A stretch of 64,000 nucleotides of DNA from Turritopsis dohrnii (GCA_027922465.2 BQMF02000233.1:62001-126000), one strand, 5' to 3'; positions 12,401 to 23,535 are shown, counted from the first letter of the stretch. The notes: a model not told the origin generated them from the sequence alone. Program-made: numbers and translations.

Positions 12401-14017
12401 AGTTATTGAGGCAAATATCATGGTTTCAGACCATCAATTAGCGCTTGTAACAATGTAACATCTTTACAAACACAATCAGATGAGTATAAACATAATTTCT
12501 GTCATTAGAAATTCTTAAGCTTCAAATTTTATAACCGAAAAAAAAGTTGATAAGATAAAAGTTTTGGGAATTAAATGCGCGTACTTAACAAGTTCAAAGA
12601 TTTGATGATCAGAACAAAAGAAAATTGCTTTACTAAAATGCCATTAAGGAACTGTTAATTGATCTTTAAGAAATTAATGATCCAAATCTGTGTAACTTTC
12701 CAAAGAATAATCATTTTCTTGAACATTCGATGTCAATCGAAAATGCAGGAAAAGGGCTTTCTCGTGATATAAATTTCGTAATATTTTGACGAATAATTTT
12801 TGAAAAAAACGCATTGAAAGTGTGTGGATAAAACATTCTGAGACACACTGTACCTTGTAAATTTATATTGTTTTTTTTCTCTTAATTATCTAATTTTCTA
12901 ATTCTAAAAATTATATATATTAATTAATAATATCATTTTGGTGTTAGGCCAGGCTGATGTTACATGTAATAATGTCATTTTGGTGTTAGGCCAGGCTGAT
13001 GTTACATGTAATAATGTCATTTTGAAGTTAGGCCAGGTTGATGTTACATGTAATAATATCATTTTGAAGTTAGGCCAGGCTGATGTTACATATAGTTGTA
13101 ATTGCATGCTTAAGGTAAATCAAAGTTTTTTAAAATTCTCTTGGCAGATTTTTTCCAAGATGGCAAGAAGCTGAACAAATGCAAGCCAGTGAAATGAATT
13201 ACACCCTTGATGAAGAGCAATGGAAAAATGATTGGTCGAACATAGTTGAGCTTGCTGCTACTGCTGGCAATAGTTTAGAGCAAGCACATGTATTTGCCTT
13301 AGCCCATATTCTCAGACGACCTATTATCATTTACGCAGTTAAATACGTTAAGAGTTTGCGTGGTGAAATGATTGATCTTGCACGATTTGAAGGTAGTTAG
13401 TTACCGCATTTTGTATCAGATGTTATCATTAATGGAAAAACATATGTGTTATAGTTATGATATGACTTTTTTCCAGGCGTTTATTTGCCGTTATTGTGGG
13501 ATGATGATTTTTGTTGGAAGAACCCTATTGCTCTTGGTTACACAAGGGGACATTTCTCTGCATTAGTTCCTATGGAACGTCTAGATTACGCAAATTATGC
13601 GGGAGCTGGTGCGCATGTTGACTGGAACGAAGATGATGCACATGTTACTTACTTACCTCTTATTGATCATGAAGGTCATTTGTTGCCAATTCACTTTTTG
13701 ACCATGGATGAGGTTTGTCACAAGTTCATAAATCTTGCTGTTTTTAACAGCATCAGCTTTATAATCTATCACATGAGATTTTGTTGGCACGTGTCGTCTT
13801 TAACCATCTACTGGTTCTCCTATTTCAGATTGGTCAAGAAGAACAACTTTTGCAGAAAAGGTTAGATTGCTGTTTGACTGATCAAGGCATATTGGCAGCT
13901 AAGCAGATAATCACCCCCAGACCTGCTCTTGTCAGTCAAATGATTGATGAGTGGATGAACCGATACAGAAAGTTACAGACGGAACTATTGGGAACCAAGG
14001 GAGCATATAAACAATAA
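9440..14017 (+). CDS. ZRANB1: TRABID/ZRANB1-like OTU ubiquitin thioesterase
   Basis: Six coding exons, all with GT/AG borders and compatible phase: 9440-10574, 10668-10739, 10945-11140, 13148-13392, 13477-13712, 13829-14017. They total 690 residues, against about 708 in vertebrates. I chose ATG 9440 because it lies just before the first zinc finger. Exon 1 encodes three NZF (RanBP2-type) zinc fingers. The first has Cys at residues 12, 15, 26 and 29; the others lie near residues 75-100 and 135-165. Next comes the ankyrin-like ubiquitin-binding region (about 230-335). The OTU domain follows, with the catalytic Cys435 in AGDCLLDSVLQATWG and the His575 in GYTRGHFSAL, so the enzyme looks active. 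TRABID cleaves K29- and K33-linked ubiquitin chains and acts in Wnt and other signalling. Intron 3 (11141-13147) is swollen by transposable elements. Confidence 0.95.
11167..11532 (-). mobile_element. tRNA-derived SINE in TRABID intron 3
   Basis: On the minus strand the unit begins near 11532 with a D-arm-like GGTAGTGGTA and has a perfect B box GGTTCGATACC (11477-11487). A longer, GC-richer tail unlike the surrounding intron follows. These are the internal RNA polymerase III promoter boxes of a tRNA-derived SINE. The boundaries are estimated from the compositional break. Confidence 0.6.
12245..12850. mobile_element. mariner/Tc1-type MITE in TRABID intron 3
   Basis: Flanked by TA (12243-12244 and 12851-12852). 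Long inverted repeats of about 60 bp contain GTGTGTCTCAGAATGTTTTA at the left and its complement at the right, with few mismatches. The 606-bp unit has no coding capacity. TA duplication plus CAGT termini fit the Tc1/mariner group. Confidence 0.8.
12926..13092. repeat. 42-bp minisatellite, four units
   Basis: Four direct copies of a 42-bp unit start at 12926, 12968, 13010 and 13052. The unit core is GTTAGGCCAGGCTGATGTTA. Units 1-2 have TTGGTG where units 3-4 have TTGAAG, so the array grew by duplicating two-unit blocks or diverged in pairs. It ends about 55 bp before exon 4 of the TRABID gene. Confidence 0.9.
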
Positions 14018-15232
14018 CATATCGTATGTTTTGCAAGAGTTGATTTACAAGCGTGTCTTTTGTTGTGTTAACGACTTTTCGTTGTGTGGTATAAACGCAT
14101 TGGTATGTGAGTGTTTCATAATGTTTATTTAAAATCTACTTTTTGTAATCCTTGGTTTTCGTGAAAATTACTGTAGCATATCAAATAATACTGTTGATTC
14201 CATATTTTTTATGTGCCTTTCATTTTTAAGAAAATGTATAATGGTTACTTACTTACCATTTCACGAGATCAACTCTCTTGACCGAGTTGGTTATTTTTGT
14301 TATTTTGTTTGTTTGTTTATATAGACATAATCTTTTGTATATACATGTATCTTATTGTATTTACAAAGTTTGTAACAAATTCTTGGGTATATTAAAATAG
14401 TTAGTTTCATATATTTTCCAATTGTAGGACTTGCCATTAAATACTGATATTCTTTAGTTTATATTTCTTGGTGACTTGAGTTTCTCATAACCAACTTGAT
14501 GAAGAACACACACATATATTCTTTCCTTTCAAACTTCAGTTTGTTTACGTTTTCAGTTGTTGGGTTCAGACTTGTCAAGCGAATCAAATACAATTGAATC
14601 AAGTTATTCAATTTGATAGGCTTGTCCCCCAATCGACGTATAAAGTCCTTATATCAATGTTCCTTCAGCTCTTCGCTCATAGTTTTTGACGGAGACTGAT
14701 TGTTTGTATAATAGTGAGGCTAATATGCCTTTGTAGAATGTGTAATTATAAACATTATAGTTAAACTTTACCGCGTTGCATGATCAATGAAAAAGAAAGC
14801 CTTTCCATTGAAATGATGAATTTTTTCTCCCTGTTATGTGTTCTCATCATCAAAGGAAAATTCTTCTCAGATTTCCCTCCAAATTGTTGACTGAAACAGC
14901 AATCTTCTTTGGCTATCTGGATGTGAAGCGCAAAATACTGCCAATCTCTCTCTCAATTTAAAGGACAAAGAAAATGGATTTCCGAGACTGTTTCGAGATT
15001 TAAAGCACCCGAGTCATTTGATCGAACAAATCCTGCCCGAAGATGGAGTTAAAATCTCATCCAATATACTCAGGACCCTGCACTTGGGAAGGACCCAGCA
15101 GTTGGTTGCAATTTGGTATATTGGCTAATACAGTGATACAACTTTTGATACCTGCTTTTGATATCATCTTTTTGGCTTGTCTAGTTAGTCCAAGCTTCAC
15201 TATTGAAGCCCGTAAAAAATTTTTAGTCTAGA
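14018..15232. other. TRABID 3' flank, no gene seen
   Basis: Probable 3' UTR followed by AT-rich spacer. ATTAAA at about 14391 could serve as a polyadenylation signal. No reading frame with recognisable content. Confidence 0.35.
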
Positions 15233-15301
15233 GCTCCACCCCCTTGGTACTGATAGAGCACCCTGGGTGACCATTACGGAACAGTAGAACGCCCCGGATT
15301 T

Positions 15302-16081
15302 GTGAAATTGGGTGAACCCAATGGTCTAAAATTCAATGCGACCAAAACTCAATTCCTTATCTCAGGTACCAGTAACATACCAGATGCAACGATTACACTG
15401 AACAACGAAGAGGTAAAACCACAGACAACTTTGCAGCATCTCGGCTTTTCCTGGGGTTCCAACAAATCGAACCAAATTACTCTACAGAAACATCATTCCA
15501 CTAGAATTTCGGAACTGTGGGCAACAACATCGTCCCTTATCTCATGTGGTATTCGGAAAATGCACCCTGACACTGTAGCTACAATTTTCAAAGCCACACT
15601 CCTACCCAAAACCCTCTACGGGATGGAAATTACCCAACTCTCCAAGACCTTCTCAGACTATCTCAATAGACAATGCCGCTGCTCACTAAAACTACTTCTT
15701 GGCCTCTCCAAACACGCCAAAACTGATCTCAACCAGTATTACTATCTGGATACCATCACCTCATATCTCAATGACCGAAAAATCAACCTTCTTCATCTGC
15801 TAATGAGAAATGAAACCACCTCCAAATATCTACTCACAATCCTCAACACCCCCGAACCGACTCGCTCATACTCAATCATTCAAGACCTCCTCAACACTTG
15901 CAAAAAATCGAACGTCAATGTAATAGCTGTCCTTCTGACGAAACAAAGACCCAGCCTAAAAACTAGTGAACTCGATCCTGAAAGGAACTCTGAACTTGAA
16001 GAACTATTAACAGACTGGCACCTCTACGATAAACGAAAAACACTAAAGGACATTCTGGAAACGAACATCCCAAAGAGTTAA
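15302..16081 (+). pseudogene. 5'-truncated LINE reverse transcriptase C-terminus
   Basis: An open frame of 259 residues starts just after the position of the RT catalytic core. It contains FNATKTQFLISG (the KT-x-F motif after YADD), a HLGFSWG segment equivalent to YLG, and then the thumb and C-terminal tail. It is followed directly by a T-rich and A-rich 3' end (16100-16135). Coding sequence is intact and distinctly less AT-rich than its surroundings, so insertion was fairly recent. The YADD box itself is absent because the copy is 5' truncated, as is typical for LINEs. Confidence 0.75.
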
Positions 16082-16135
16082 ATGTCTCTTTTTTAACTTT
16101 GTATATAACTTGTATATATTTTTTTTTTTAAACCG

Positions 16136-17218
16136 AAAGTTTTTCCTAGGTTTCTTCTTGTATATACCCTCTTATTGGGTGATGAAAGAGAGTTTAATAA
16201 ATAATAAAAAAAATAGAAGGAAGAATGATATAAATGTTCAGAGAAACCAATTTAGATCCATACCGTCTGTAACAGGAATCATTAATCAGTTGTGTAAATT
16301 TCTTTAACCGACAACTTCATCTTTGAACGGGATGCCTTCGCAATTTAGTGAACTCGTCAACTACTTCTATACATGGTTTCATTCTCTGATCACCAGTTAC
16401 ATGTTCCCTCAATACTTTGATTTTAAACTTCTCTGTAAGATTTACATAAAACTTCTGCTTTTCATTTCGTCCAAGTGTTCGAGTGGTTTGCATTTACTTC
16501 GTCTACGAATTCTCTTGCACCCCATTGTCGTCTTTACAAGGTAACTATCAATATAACTATCATAATTGGTTGCGTATTAAAAATTGACATGCGATCTGTA
16601 CTTTCTGCTGTAACTCTTCGAAATCCTTTAATTTCGCAGTTGAGTCTGTGACATGAAATCTACCATTGTAGCAGTTTTTAAGGGACTTTTAGGGGCGAAT
16701 TGTAATCTGAGGAACTCAGGCGTTCTTCCCATTCTTTCTTTACGTCACTCTTGCTCAACCGAACGAGGTTGCTTCTTGCTCGGTTTGGTCATTAGCTTCT
16801 CTTCAAATAAAAAATTTTGAGATACGTGGTCATAGCTCAAAATAACTTTCATTGAATTTCCTCTTCCTCTTTCGGACAGATTTTTCGAAATTTCGGACAA
16901 AATACTTCAGCTCAGACACCTTTTTTTCCTTGATAAAAATGTCATTCGATGACGCATGCAATAGTTACTAGAAGAGAAAAAGGTAAACAACTGGTTGGGT
17001 TAATATGTCTAGAAATTTCGTATCGTGTTAATAAAAAATGCATTCAGACTTATATACAATAGCTTAGGCAGAGAGTGGGATAAATAAGGGGCATAGTACA
17101 CGGTTTAGAATATCGCCAAGTTGAGGAAATGAACCTTTGCGAAAGCTATCATTCTTATAACTGCAAAACAAGAAAAAGTTGCTATTGTTAATGATAAATT
17201 CGTAACAACTGAAAATCG
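16136..17218. other. spacer, no gene seen
   Basis: AT-rich sequence with short unrelated reading frames only. I recognise no domain or terminal repeat. Confidence 0.3.
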
Positions 17219-17224
17219 CTTGAA

Positions 17225-18059
17225 TACCGTGGCTGATTTGGACATTTTACTTTTATTTTATAATTTTAGGAAAAAAATAAAAAACTCGCGGTAAAAGACG
17301 CGGCCCCACAAAAAAACGCGCGGCCCCGCAAAAAAACCCGCGGCCGCGTCTTTTGACACAAACTTTCATTGTTTGTATAAATTGTCTGCTAAACAGCGCG
17401 GCCGCGTGTTTTTTCGTGGGGCCGCGCGTTTTTTCGTGGGGCCGCGTCTTTTACCGCGAGTTTTTTTATTTCTATCGTTTTCTCACTCAAGTCAGCGGTC
17501 TGGAAAATCCATTCTTTCCGGTCCTTTGTTTATATCCAGACTTTGTTTGTATCGCACGCTTAGAGTAAACATGGCGACTTCGTTCGGATGTGGAAGATGC
17601 AGCGTTTTCTAAAGTAAGCTATAATCAAAGGGAGTTTCTTTATATAGTTTTACGATAAATATTCATCCATTCTGCTACTGTTGTGATTCCCAGTTCTTTC
17701 CAATCACTTTTCAAGCTTTTGTTTTTAAAGAAAAACTCGCGGTAAAACGCGCGGCCGCGCGTTTTTTGCGGGGCCGCGCATTTTTTTTGCGGGGCCGCGC
17801 CCTTTACTGCAATTTTTTAAAACTTTTCCTAAAATTATGAAGAAAAAATCATATCACAGCGGCCACGCTGTGTTGCAATTAAGTTAAATTACAGACCAGA
17901 ATAGATAAATAGTCTATTGATTTGTGTCAAAAGACGCGGCCGCGTGTTTTTTTTGCGGGGCCGCGCGTTTTTTTGTGGGGCCGCGTCTTTTACCGCGAGT
18001 TTTTTATTTTTTTCCCAAAATTATAAAATAAAAGTAAAATGTCCAAATCAGCCACGGTA
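17225..18059. mobile_element. 835-bp DNA element with GC-rich palindromic terminal repeats
   Basis: A 6-bp duplication CTTGAA flanks the unit (17219-17224 and 18060-18065). Terminal inverted repeats of about 135 bp begin TACCGTGGCTGATTTGGACA and are nearly perfect. Their inner part is a run of GCGGCCGC-type blocks separated by A or T tracts (17285-17352, 17915-17998), with two further internal copies (17393-17460 in reverse orientation, 17728-17812). Single-stranded DNA here would fold into very stable hairpins. The middle (17470-17640) is unlike the rest and holds a Kozak-like ATG at 17571 with a 13-codon frame. No transposase is present. Confidence 0.85.
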
Positions 18060-18065
18060 CTTGAA

Positions 18066-18960
18066 AGATAAAAGCTGTGGTGTTTATTTTCTTTGTTTTT
18101 TTTTCGGTCTAAGAAAAACGTAGTTAAAGTCATATTTTCGACGAGGAAAATTGATATGCGTCAATTTTCGGATTCTATTTACTTCCTGAAAGGGATAAAC
18201 TTACACAAATTTGGCGAAGTCTTTAAAGTTTGTTTTGCGAAAATCTTTACCTATAAATGAATGGCGAAGTTTGGACAATATAACACTGGCTCTTGTTGTC
18301 GAATCATTGTCCAGACTACCATACACAGGGGTGGGTGTGTAACACATGAAAGTTGACGCAATTGAATTGAATGTTATTATGGCGTCTTCAAACTGAAATG
18401 AGTAAAAGAAATCTCACTCAATTTTTTGATACAAGTGAAATATTTGAGAGATAACTGATTTTTTGAAAGAGAAATGGGAGAAAATATAACACTTGTGTTG
18501 AAAATTCTAACCTAATAATCTCTTATAGCCCACTGTGACAAAGCAAAAGCTAAAGCAAAAAACCAAACAACAAAAGCATGTGAGAACACACAAACCAGTG
18601 GGTCAAGTAAAGTAGCTGGCATGTGACCAGAAAATGATAGAATAAATTATTGAATATTGAATCTCTACCATACTTGATATGATATAGAATTATAATAAAA
18701 ATCTAACTTGATTGACAGTCATGACTTTACTCTACATTGACTTGTGAACAAGTGAACACTGAAAACAAGCATCGTTTTATCTAGGCATATTTGCTTTCCA
18801 AATAAAATCAGAACAAAAGAAATGTGAGATATAGTGTCTACAAAAAATTATCACCAAACTTTGAATGTAAATAATTTTTTATTTGTTGTGATAATAAACT
18901 GCTGTAACAAAATAATAAATGTAATAGTAACAACTGTTGTAAATTTTTCAAAAATTAAAG
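18066..18960. other. spacer, no gene seen
   Basis: AT-rich sequence without recognisable coding content. It leads into the transposase relic that follows. Confidence 0.3.
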
Positions 18961-18969
18961 TTTTGGAAG

Positions 18970-19212
18970 GTGGAAAAATCAGGGAAAAGGAAAAATCAAA
19001 TTTTATCAATGATTTGCACTTTCCCGAAAAACGTCATGATTTCTGTTGGTGTTTCAAAACTTGGGAAAACCTCCGTATTTTTTGTTGAAAAAGGTGTTAA
19101 AATAAATTCAGAATATTACATGCGTGAAATTCTTTATGAAATGCTACCCGAAATGAGTGCTCTTTCTGGTGGTTATTTTGACGTCAAAATGAATTCTCTT
19201 GTTCACTTCTGA
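18970..19212 (+). pseudogene. mariner-like transposase fragment
   Basis: The frame contains VMISVGVSKLGKTSVFFVEK and then GVKINSEYYMREIL. This resembles the segment of Tc1/mariner transposases that follows the first catalytic Asp: VMVWAGIS, G-x-T-x-L-x-F, then G-x-K-x-N-x-x-Y. The following catalytic DGAPxH block is not readable, and the frame ends at 19212. It is a short relic; both the N-terminal DNA-binding domain and the last Asp are gone. Confidence 0.6.
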
Positions 19213-19621
19213 TTTCCGTACTTTTTGGTCTACCCTTTGTAACTTCAAAAATACTTTACATATAAAGCTGAAACTTTGCACACTTGTTACAAATATACTA
19301 GGGAGAAAGCATGTAAAATTTCAAGGCGATTTGACAAACAGAAAAAACGTTACGTCAAAAAGTCTAGGGGTGCCATTTTTTTTGAATCACCCTGTAACTT
19401 TGAAAAAGTCCATTAACATAATACTAAATGATGTTTCATTACACAGCGCTTATTGTTTCAAAGTGCTAAATTGCACTGATTGCTTATAAACCAGATTTTC
19501 TGTTTACTATTTTTTAAAAATAAATTTCATTTATATAGTAGACTCTTCTAAAAACAATTTCAAAATGAAAAAAATCCAGAAATGAACTTTCCTTAATCAG
19601 CAATACCAAAATCTTTCCTTA

Positions 19622-20092
19622 CCTTAATGGTAAAAATTTTCATGTGTACTAATTTTCCCGCATTTGCGCAAAAGTAAAAAATGTGTGAAAATTAGTATCA
19701 AAATTATGTGAAAAAGGGCTGTGTGCAAAAAACATACTGTTTTCTTTTTCAAGACTTTTTTGCTCTTTCAACCCTGGGATAATTTGATTGACTAATGTTC
19801 TTTTATCATTATGTATAGCTATCGTTACACGTATGTAACGTTTACATAGTGATATATATATACAAGCCATAAAATAACTTTCGTAATTTTGGGAAAAATT
19901 ATTACATTATATTCTCTTGAAATTACAGTTATATACTTATTTTATAGGTTTATAGGTTTCATTTTTTGGAAAATATGACTTGTGTGAAAATTAATACGTG
20001 TGAATGAACATTTTTCTTCGGTACGCGAAATTCAGTACACACAAAAAAAATTTTTTTGTCATGTGCGCAAATTAATACGCAAACATTTAAGG
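19622..20092. mobile_element. CCTTA-type MITE (copy 1)
   Basis: TA duplications flank the unit (19620-19621 and 20093-20094), and the uninterrupted sequence is known from the paralogous site near 22030. Termini are CCTTAA/TTAAGG. Subterminal parts are rich in CATGTG, TGCGCAAA and TACTAATTTT in both orientations. The 471-bp unit has no ORF. A relative lies at 39093-39512. Confidence 0.8.
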
Positions 20093-20151
20093 TAATCAGC
20101 AATACCAAAATCTGTAGTTGCAAAATCAAGGAACATTCAAAATTGAAGTAC

Positions 20152-21891
20152 CATAAGTATACTTTATGTACACATAAAGCATACTTCATTTCTACTTTTA
20201 ACTGAAGAAGTAGGTTTGAAATATACTTATTCTATACTTCTGAGATGGAAGTACAGAAGAAGTATAACTTGATATTCATACTTCATTTATACTTCTTTCT
20301 TGAAGTATAAATGAAGTATACTGATTTTATACTTCAGAAAAGCAGAACATTAAAAAAGCATATTGAAGTACATTGGAAGTACATTATTTTGTTCTTTTAA
20401 AAAACAGAAAATCACGCTAAAATAAAATTCAAGTTTGAAGTACATTAGAAGTATGTCTTATTAATAATGAAATGCTACAAATGAATGCTTAGGAATATAC
20501 TGTGCAGGCTTTAAGAAAAAAGTAAGGAGAAATCTTTAAAAGACAATTCTAGTATTTCTAAAGTTGACGAAAGTGACTTATTAGAAAAACTATCTGATAT
20601 TATTAATAATTTTATGACTGTCTTTATTATAACAGTGTTTTTTTATATTGGAACTTCAAATCCCATGTGTATCAATTTCACATGAATAAGAATTCTAAAA
20701 TTAGAATACTCCCAGGAATTAATTCCCTAGTTAATTAAAAAGAATAGTATAGAATTTTATACAGATTTATATAGAGTTTATAATATAAGTGTTTTATGAA
20801 AAAGTTTGTGTGAAGTAAACTATTAGACTAATTTGCTCTGATTACATGATGACATCTTCATGCACAGTTGGAATTGCTAATGATAGTCCTAGTCACTTGT
20901 TGACAAAGACAAGGAGAAATAGTTTTTACATAGACAGTGGCGGATCTAGAGGTATGTCGAAATTTGTGTAGGAGAGTGTTAGCAATCTAACCATAAAAGA
21001 AAAGCATTCAAATAATCCCATTGGTAATATAAATTGAATTCATTGTGCTATGAAATTCTGTCCATTCTGTAGAAGCAATAAAATGGAATTTGATACAGTG
21101 ATTGAATGTAGTGAAAGTGATGATGATAACTCGATTTACCAAGACACTACTGCCACTGCCAATTAACAAAAATTTCGAAATTTCGAAAGATTCTTTAAAT
21201 ATATACAACTTCGCAAAAGTTAGATCTTTCTCCACTCAAAGTCCATACTGTATCAAAACACTTCAAATCAACTCTCGGAAAACAGAGATTCTATGTAAGA
21301 TCTTAGAGGATCCTGTGCAGGATCCTGTAAGACCTTACATAGGATCCTACATAGGATCCTGTTAGGAATCCTGTAAGATCGTGTCAGGATCCTAGCCAGG
21401 ATTTCAACCAGGGTTTGAGCATGTTATGGAGTAGGGGATTCCCCAGTAAAACGAAAATTTTCAAAAATCTTAAAAAAATGTTAAAATCTGTTTAAAAATT
21501 GCATTTTTAAATAAGGTATTTTTGAAATTAACAATTGTTATCATTCACAGCATTGATTTTGATGCTTCTGAGTTACTTCATGTCACTAAACTTCTTTCAT
21601 ACTTCACCCAAAGTATACTTCAGCAAAAGTATACATACATCATTTCTACATCTGAGTTTCAATCTGAGTTTTCAATTAAAGAAGTATACATGAAGTATGT
21701 ATTCTCAATGAAGTATGCTTTATGTATACATGAAAATGTCCAAAATACATGCTACTTCAAGTATGCTCCTAAAGTGTATTTGAAGTACATCGAAAGTATA
21801 CATCGTGTATACTTTCTTCCATACTCCTATTATACTTTGTAGTATACTTAAAGTACAGAAAAAGTATACATGATGTATACTATATTTTGAT
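20152..21891. mobile_element. GTATAC-rich DNA element inside the oxygenase duplicate
   Basis: The insertion is located by comparison with the intact gene end near 22085. AAGTAC occurs at both borders (20146-20151 and 21892-21897) and looks like a 6-bp duplication, though the same motif recurs inside. Both ends are crowded with GAAGTATAC-type palindromes (20154-20340 and 21600-21885). Inside, 21300-21400 is a cluster of GGATCCTGTA-like units. No transposase ORF. Confidence 0.6.
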
Positions 21892-22033
21892 AAGTACTGT
21901 TTGTCATCCATGGACTATTAGTTATTTAGGGATTTTCTGTTTTTTTATTTATTTATATATTAAAAATAATTTCACTGATATGCACTCTTCTAAAAATAAC
22001 TTCAAAATAAAAAAATCCAGAAATGAACTTTCC

Positions 22034-23227
22034 TTAATCAGCAATACCAAAATCTGTAGTTGCATATTCAACAAACATTGAAGTACGGTTTGTCATCCAT
22101 GGGCCATATTTTAGGTATTTACCAACAAAGCTATTTTTTTCACCAAAAAAGGTTTTTGATATGTCACCATCATAACATGGTTCATAAAACATTGGCACAG
22201 AATAACGATCAACACCTACATCAATTACTCGATGATTGGTAGCAATCAACTTTCCACCAGCCATGTGACTCAACAATGCCCCGATATTGACAACTAACTT
22301 ATTCTTATCAGCAGGTACATCTATCCAGTCATTAAAACCAAAAGGTTTAATCTGCAACCCAGGGTAAGTGAAAGTCGCTAAGACTGTGATCATAGTTGAA
22401 TCAAAATGTTCACCGGTGACAATTGCCTGTTCGCCATCCCATGCTTCAATTGGAATGCTCTTCTTATCATGTAACCTTGTTGGATAATGTATAAGACGGA
22501 AGGTTGTAAGGGTCCTTGGACCAAACAAATGATCAAATTTGTTTTTATTTAAACCTAATCCATGCATTAGCAATTGAAATAACAATTTAGCAGTATCTTT
22601 ATAAAAGTTGTAGTACTTTTTCATCACACGATGAAATTCCCTATCATTATTCATCTTCTCAGTAATAGGCCATACATTTTTTTCTTCAACAACATTCCGC
22701 ATGTATAATCGGCCATCTGGACTCAGAGTTAGATTTCTAATGTCACTTTCATTTGCTTGAAACTCCGAGAGTTTATTTTGTTCAAAAATCCCTGTTTCAA
22801 ATGCTTCTTTGTATGAATGCCCTCCAGGTACTAAAGGAAAATAGCCTCTAAAAACGTTAGCATTTTCAGAATGAAAAGCTTTTTTTGCACACTTCATTTT
22901 ATCTTCGAGAGGAAGATCAAAAAACCATTTTGTCCATTTCAACAGTTCATCGGGATCAAAGGCATTCTTTGTATCAATTAAATATGCAAAACCAACAGTT
23001 TTAAAAGCATTAGTTAATTCCATGGAGACTTTATCAAAATTTTCCTCCGCATCAGTTAAGTTAATTGAAGCAAGCAAAAAACTATTTGGCTTGTTGTCAC
23101 CATCATAATGATGAGTAATGAATTGCTGCTGTGATGCAAAAATGTTATAAACATGGAAACAAATATCTGATTTATATACCATAAAACTAATGATGCCAAC
23201 TAGGAAGCTTGCTGTGAATGCGTTCAT
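22034..23227 (-). CDS. 2-oxoglutarate/Fe(II)-dependent oxygenase, isopenicillin-N-synthase-like
   Basis: A single uninterrupted frame of 397 residues. Residues 4-18 are a hydrophobic N-terminal segment (signal peptide or membrane anchor), followed by a lumenal or secreted domain. Residues about 52-150 match the DIOX_N region. The C-terminal double-stranded beta-helix holds the iron ligands His274 and Asp276 in GEHFDST and His332 in ATNHRV, and the 2-oxoglutarate-binding RYS at 341-343. All catalytic residues are present, so it should be active. This superfamily couples 2-oxoglutarate decarboxylation to hydroxylation or ring closure of small molecules; the substrate cannot be told from sequence. 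The gene is intronless, unlike its neighbours. The start lies 118 bp from a divergent ATG at 23346, suggesting a shared promoter. Confidence 0.92.
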   Translation of the reverse strand: MNAFTASFLVGIISFMVYKSDICFHVYNIFASQQQFITHHYDGDNKPNSFLLASINLTDAEENFDKVSMELTNAFKTVGFAYLIDTKNAFDPDELLKWTKWFFDLPLEDKMKCAKKAFHSENANVFRGYFPLVPGGHSYKEAFETGIFEQNKLSEFQANESDIRNLTLSPDGRLYMRNVVEEKNVWPITEKMNNDREFHRVMKKYYNFYKDTAKLLFQLLMHGLGLNKNKFDHLFGPRTLTTFRLIHYPTRLHDKKSIPIEAWDGEQAIVTGEHFDSTMITVLATFTYPGLQIKPFGFNDWIDVPADKNKLVVNIGALLSHMAGGKLIATNHRVIDVGVDRYSVPMFYEPCYDGDISKTFFGEKNSFVGKYLKYGPWMTNRTSMFVEYATTDFGIAD

Positions 23228-23345
23228 TACTGCTAACTTAAATCAATAAAACCTTTCCAGGTCAGGGTACTGCATCTGACAATCTCGAATATCTTGCATT
23301 AGATTTTGTTTTTCGATTCCGGATGCCGTTTAATTGTTACACAAA

Positions 23346-23373
23346 ATGGCGGATGGAACAGGGTACATGCTTG
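23346..23373 (+). CDS. possible first coding exon of an unidentified divergent gene
   Basis: ATG 23346 lies in a good context (ACAAAATGGCGG) and encodes MADGTGYML plus one base before a strong donor GGTAAGC at 23373/23374. It begins 118 bp from the oxygenase start, in the opposite direction. I do not recognise the protein, and any second exon would lie beyond the transposon stack at 23536-29618. It may be a chance match. Confidence 0.25.
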
Positions 23374-23416
23374 GTAAGCTTTCTGAGAATCTTTTTTCCT
23401 TTTAAACTTATTTTTC

Positions 23417-23535
23417 AATCAATCAATCAATATTTATTTGCCAGGAAAATAAGTTAATGAAAATGGGATTACAATAAGGTCAAGGCAGGAGACTACCCCA
23501 ATAGTGAATACTAAACAAAGGGGGTGGTCACCAAA
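23417..23535 (-). repeat. LINE 3' end with AATC tail
   Basis: AATC repeats (23417-23430) are followed by TATTTATTTGCC and a GC-richer segment. On the minus strand this is a LINE 3' UTR ending GGCAAATAAA plus a GATT tail. The same CAAATAAA-then-microsatellite ending occurs at 63136-63175 with an ATT tail. Confidence 0.5.

Larger units (their letters stand above)
19493..21920 (-). pseudogene. broken duplicate of the oxygenase 3' end with two insertions
   Basis: Segments 19493-19621, 20093-20151 and 21898-21920 align in order with 21921-22110. That is the 3' UTR and last codons (ATTDFGIAD stop) of the oxygenase gene. Two transposons split the copy: a MITE at 19622-20092 and a 1.74-kb element at 20152-21891. 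Just before the MITE a 26-bp stretch of the gene end is itself duplicated in tandem. Only the last few tens of codons are represented, so this is a partial tandem duplication, not a second gene. Confidence 0.75.

Noticed and set aside
12904..13174. Repetitive protein with HVTSAWPN or LGQADVTCNN repeats
   Set aside because: It is the translation of a 42-bp minisatellite (a multiple of three), not a gene.
17353..18123. Short ORFs with GRVFF repeats
   Set aside because: They come from the GCGGCCGC hairpin blocks of the 835-bp element.
21300..21400. CRISPR-like or restriction-site array of GGATCCT units
   Set aside because: Units are irregular, partly inverted, without spacers of even length; the genome is eukaryotic.
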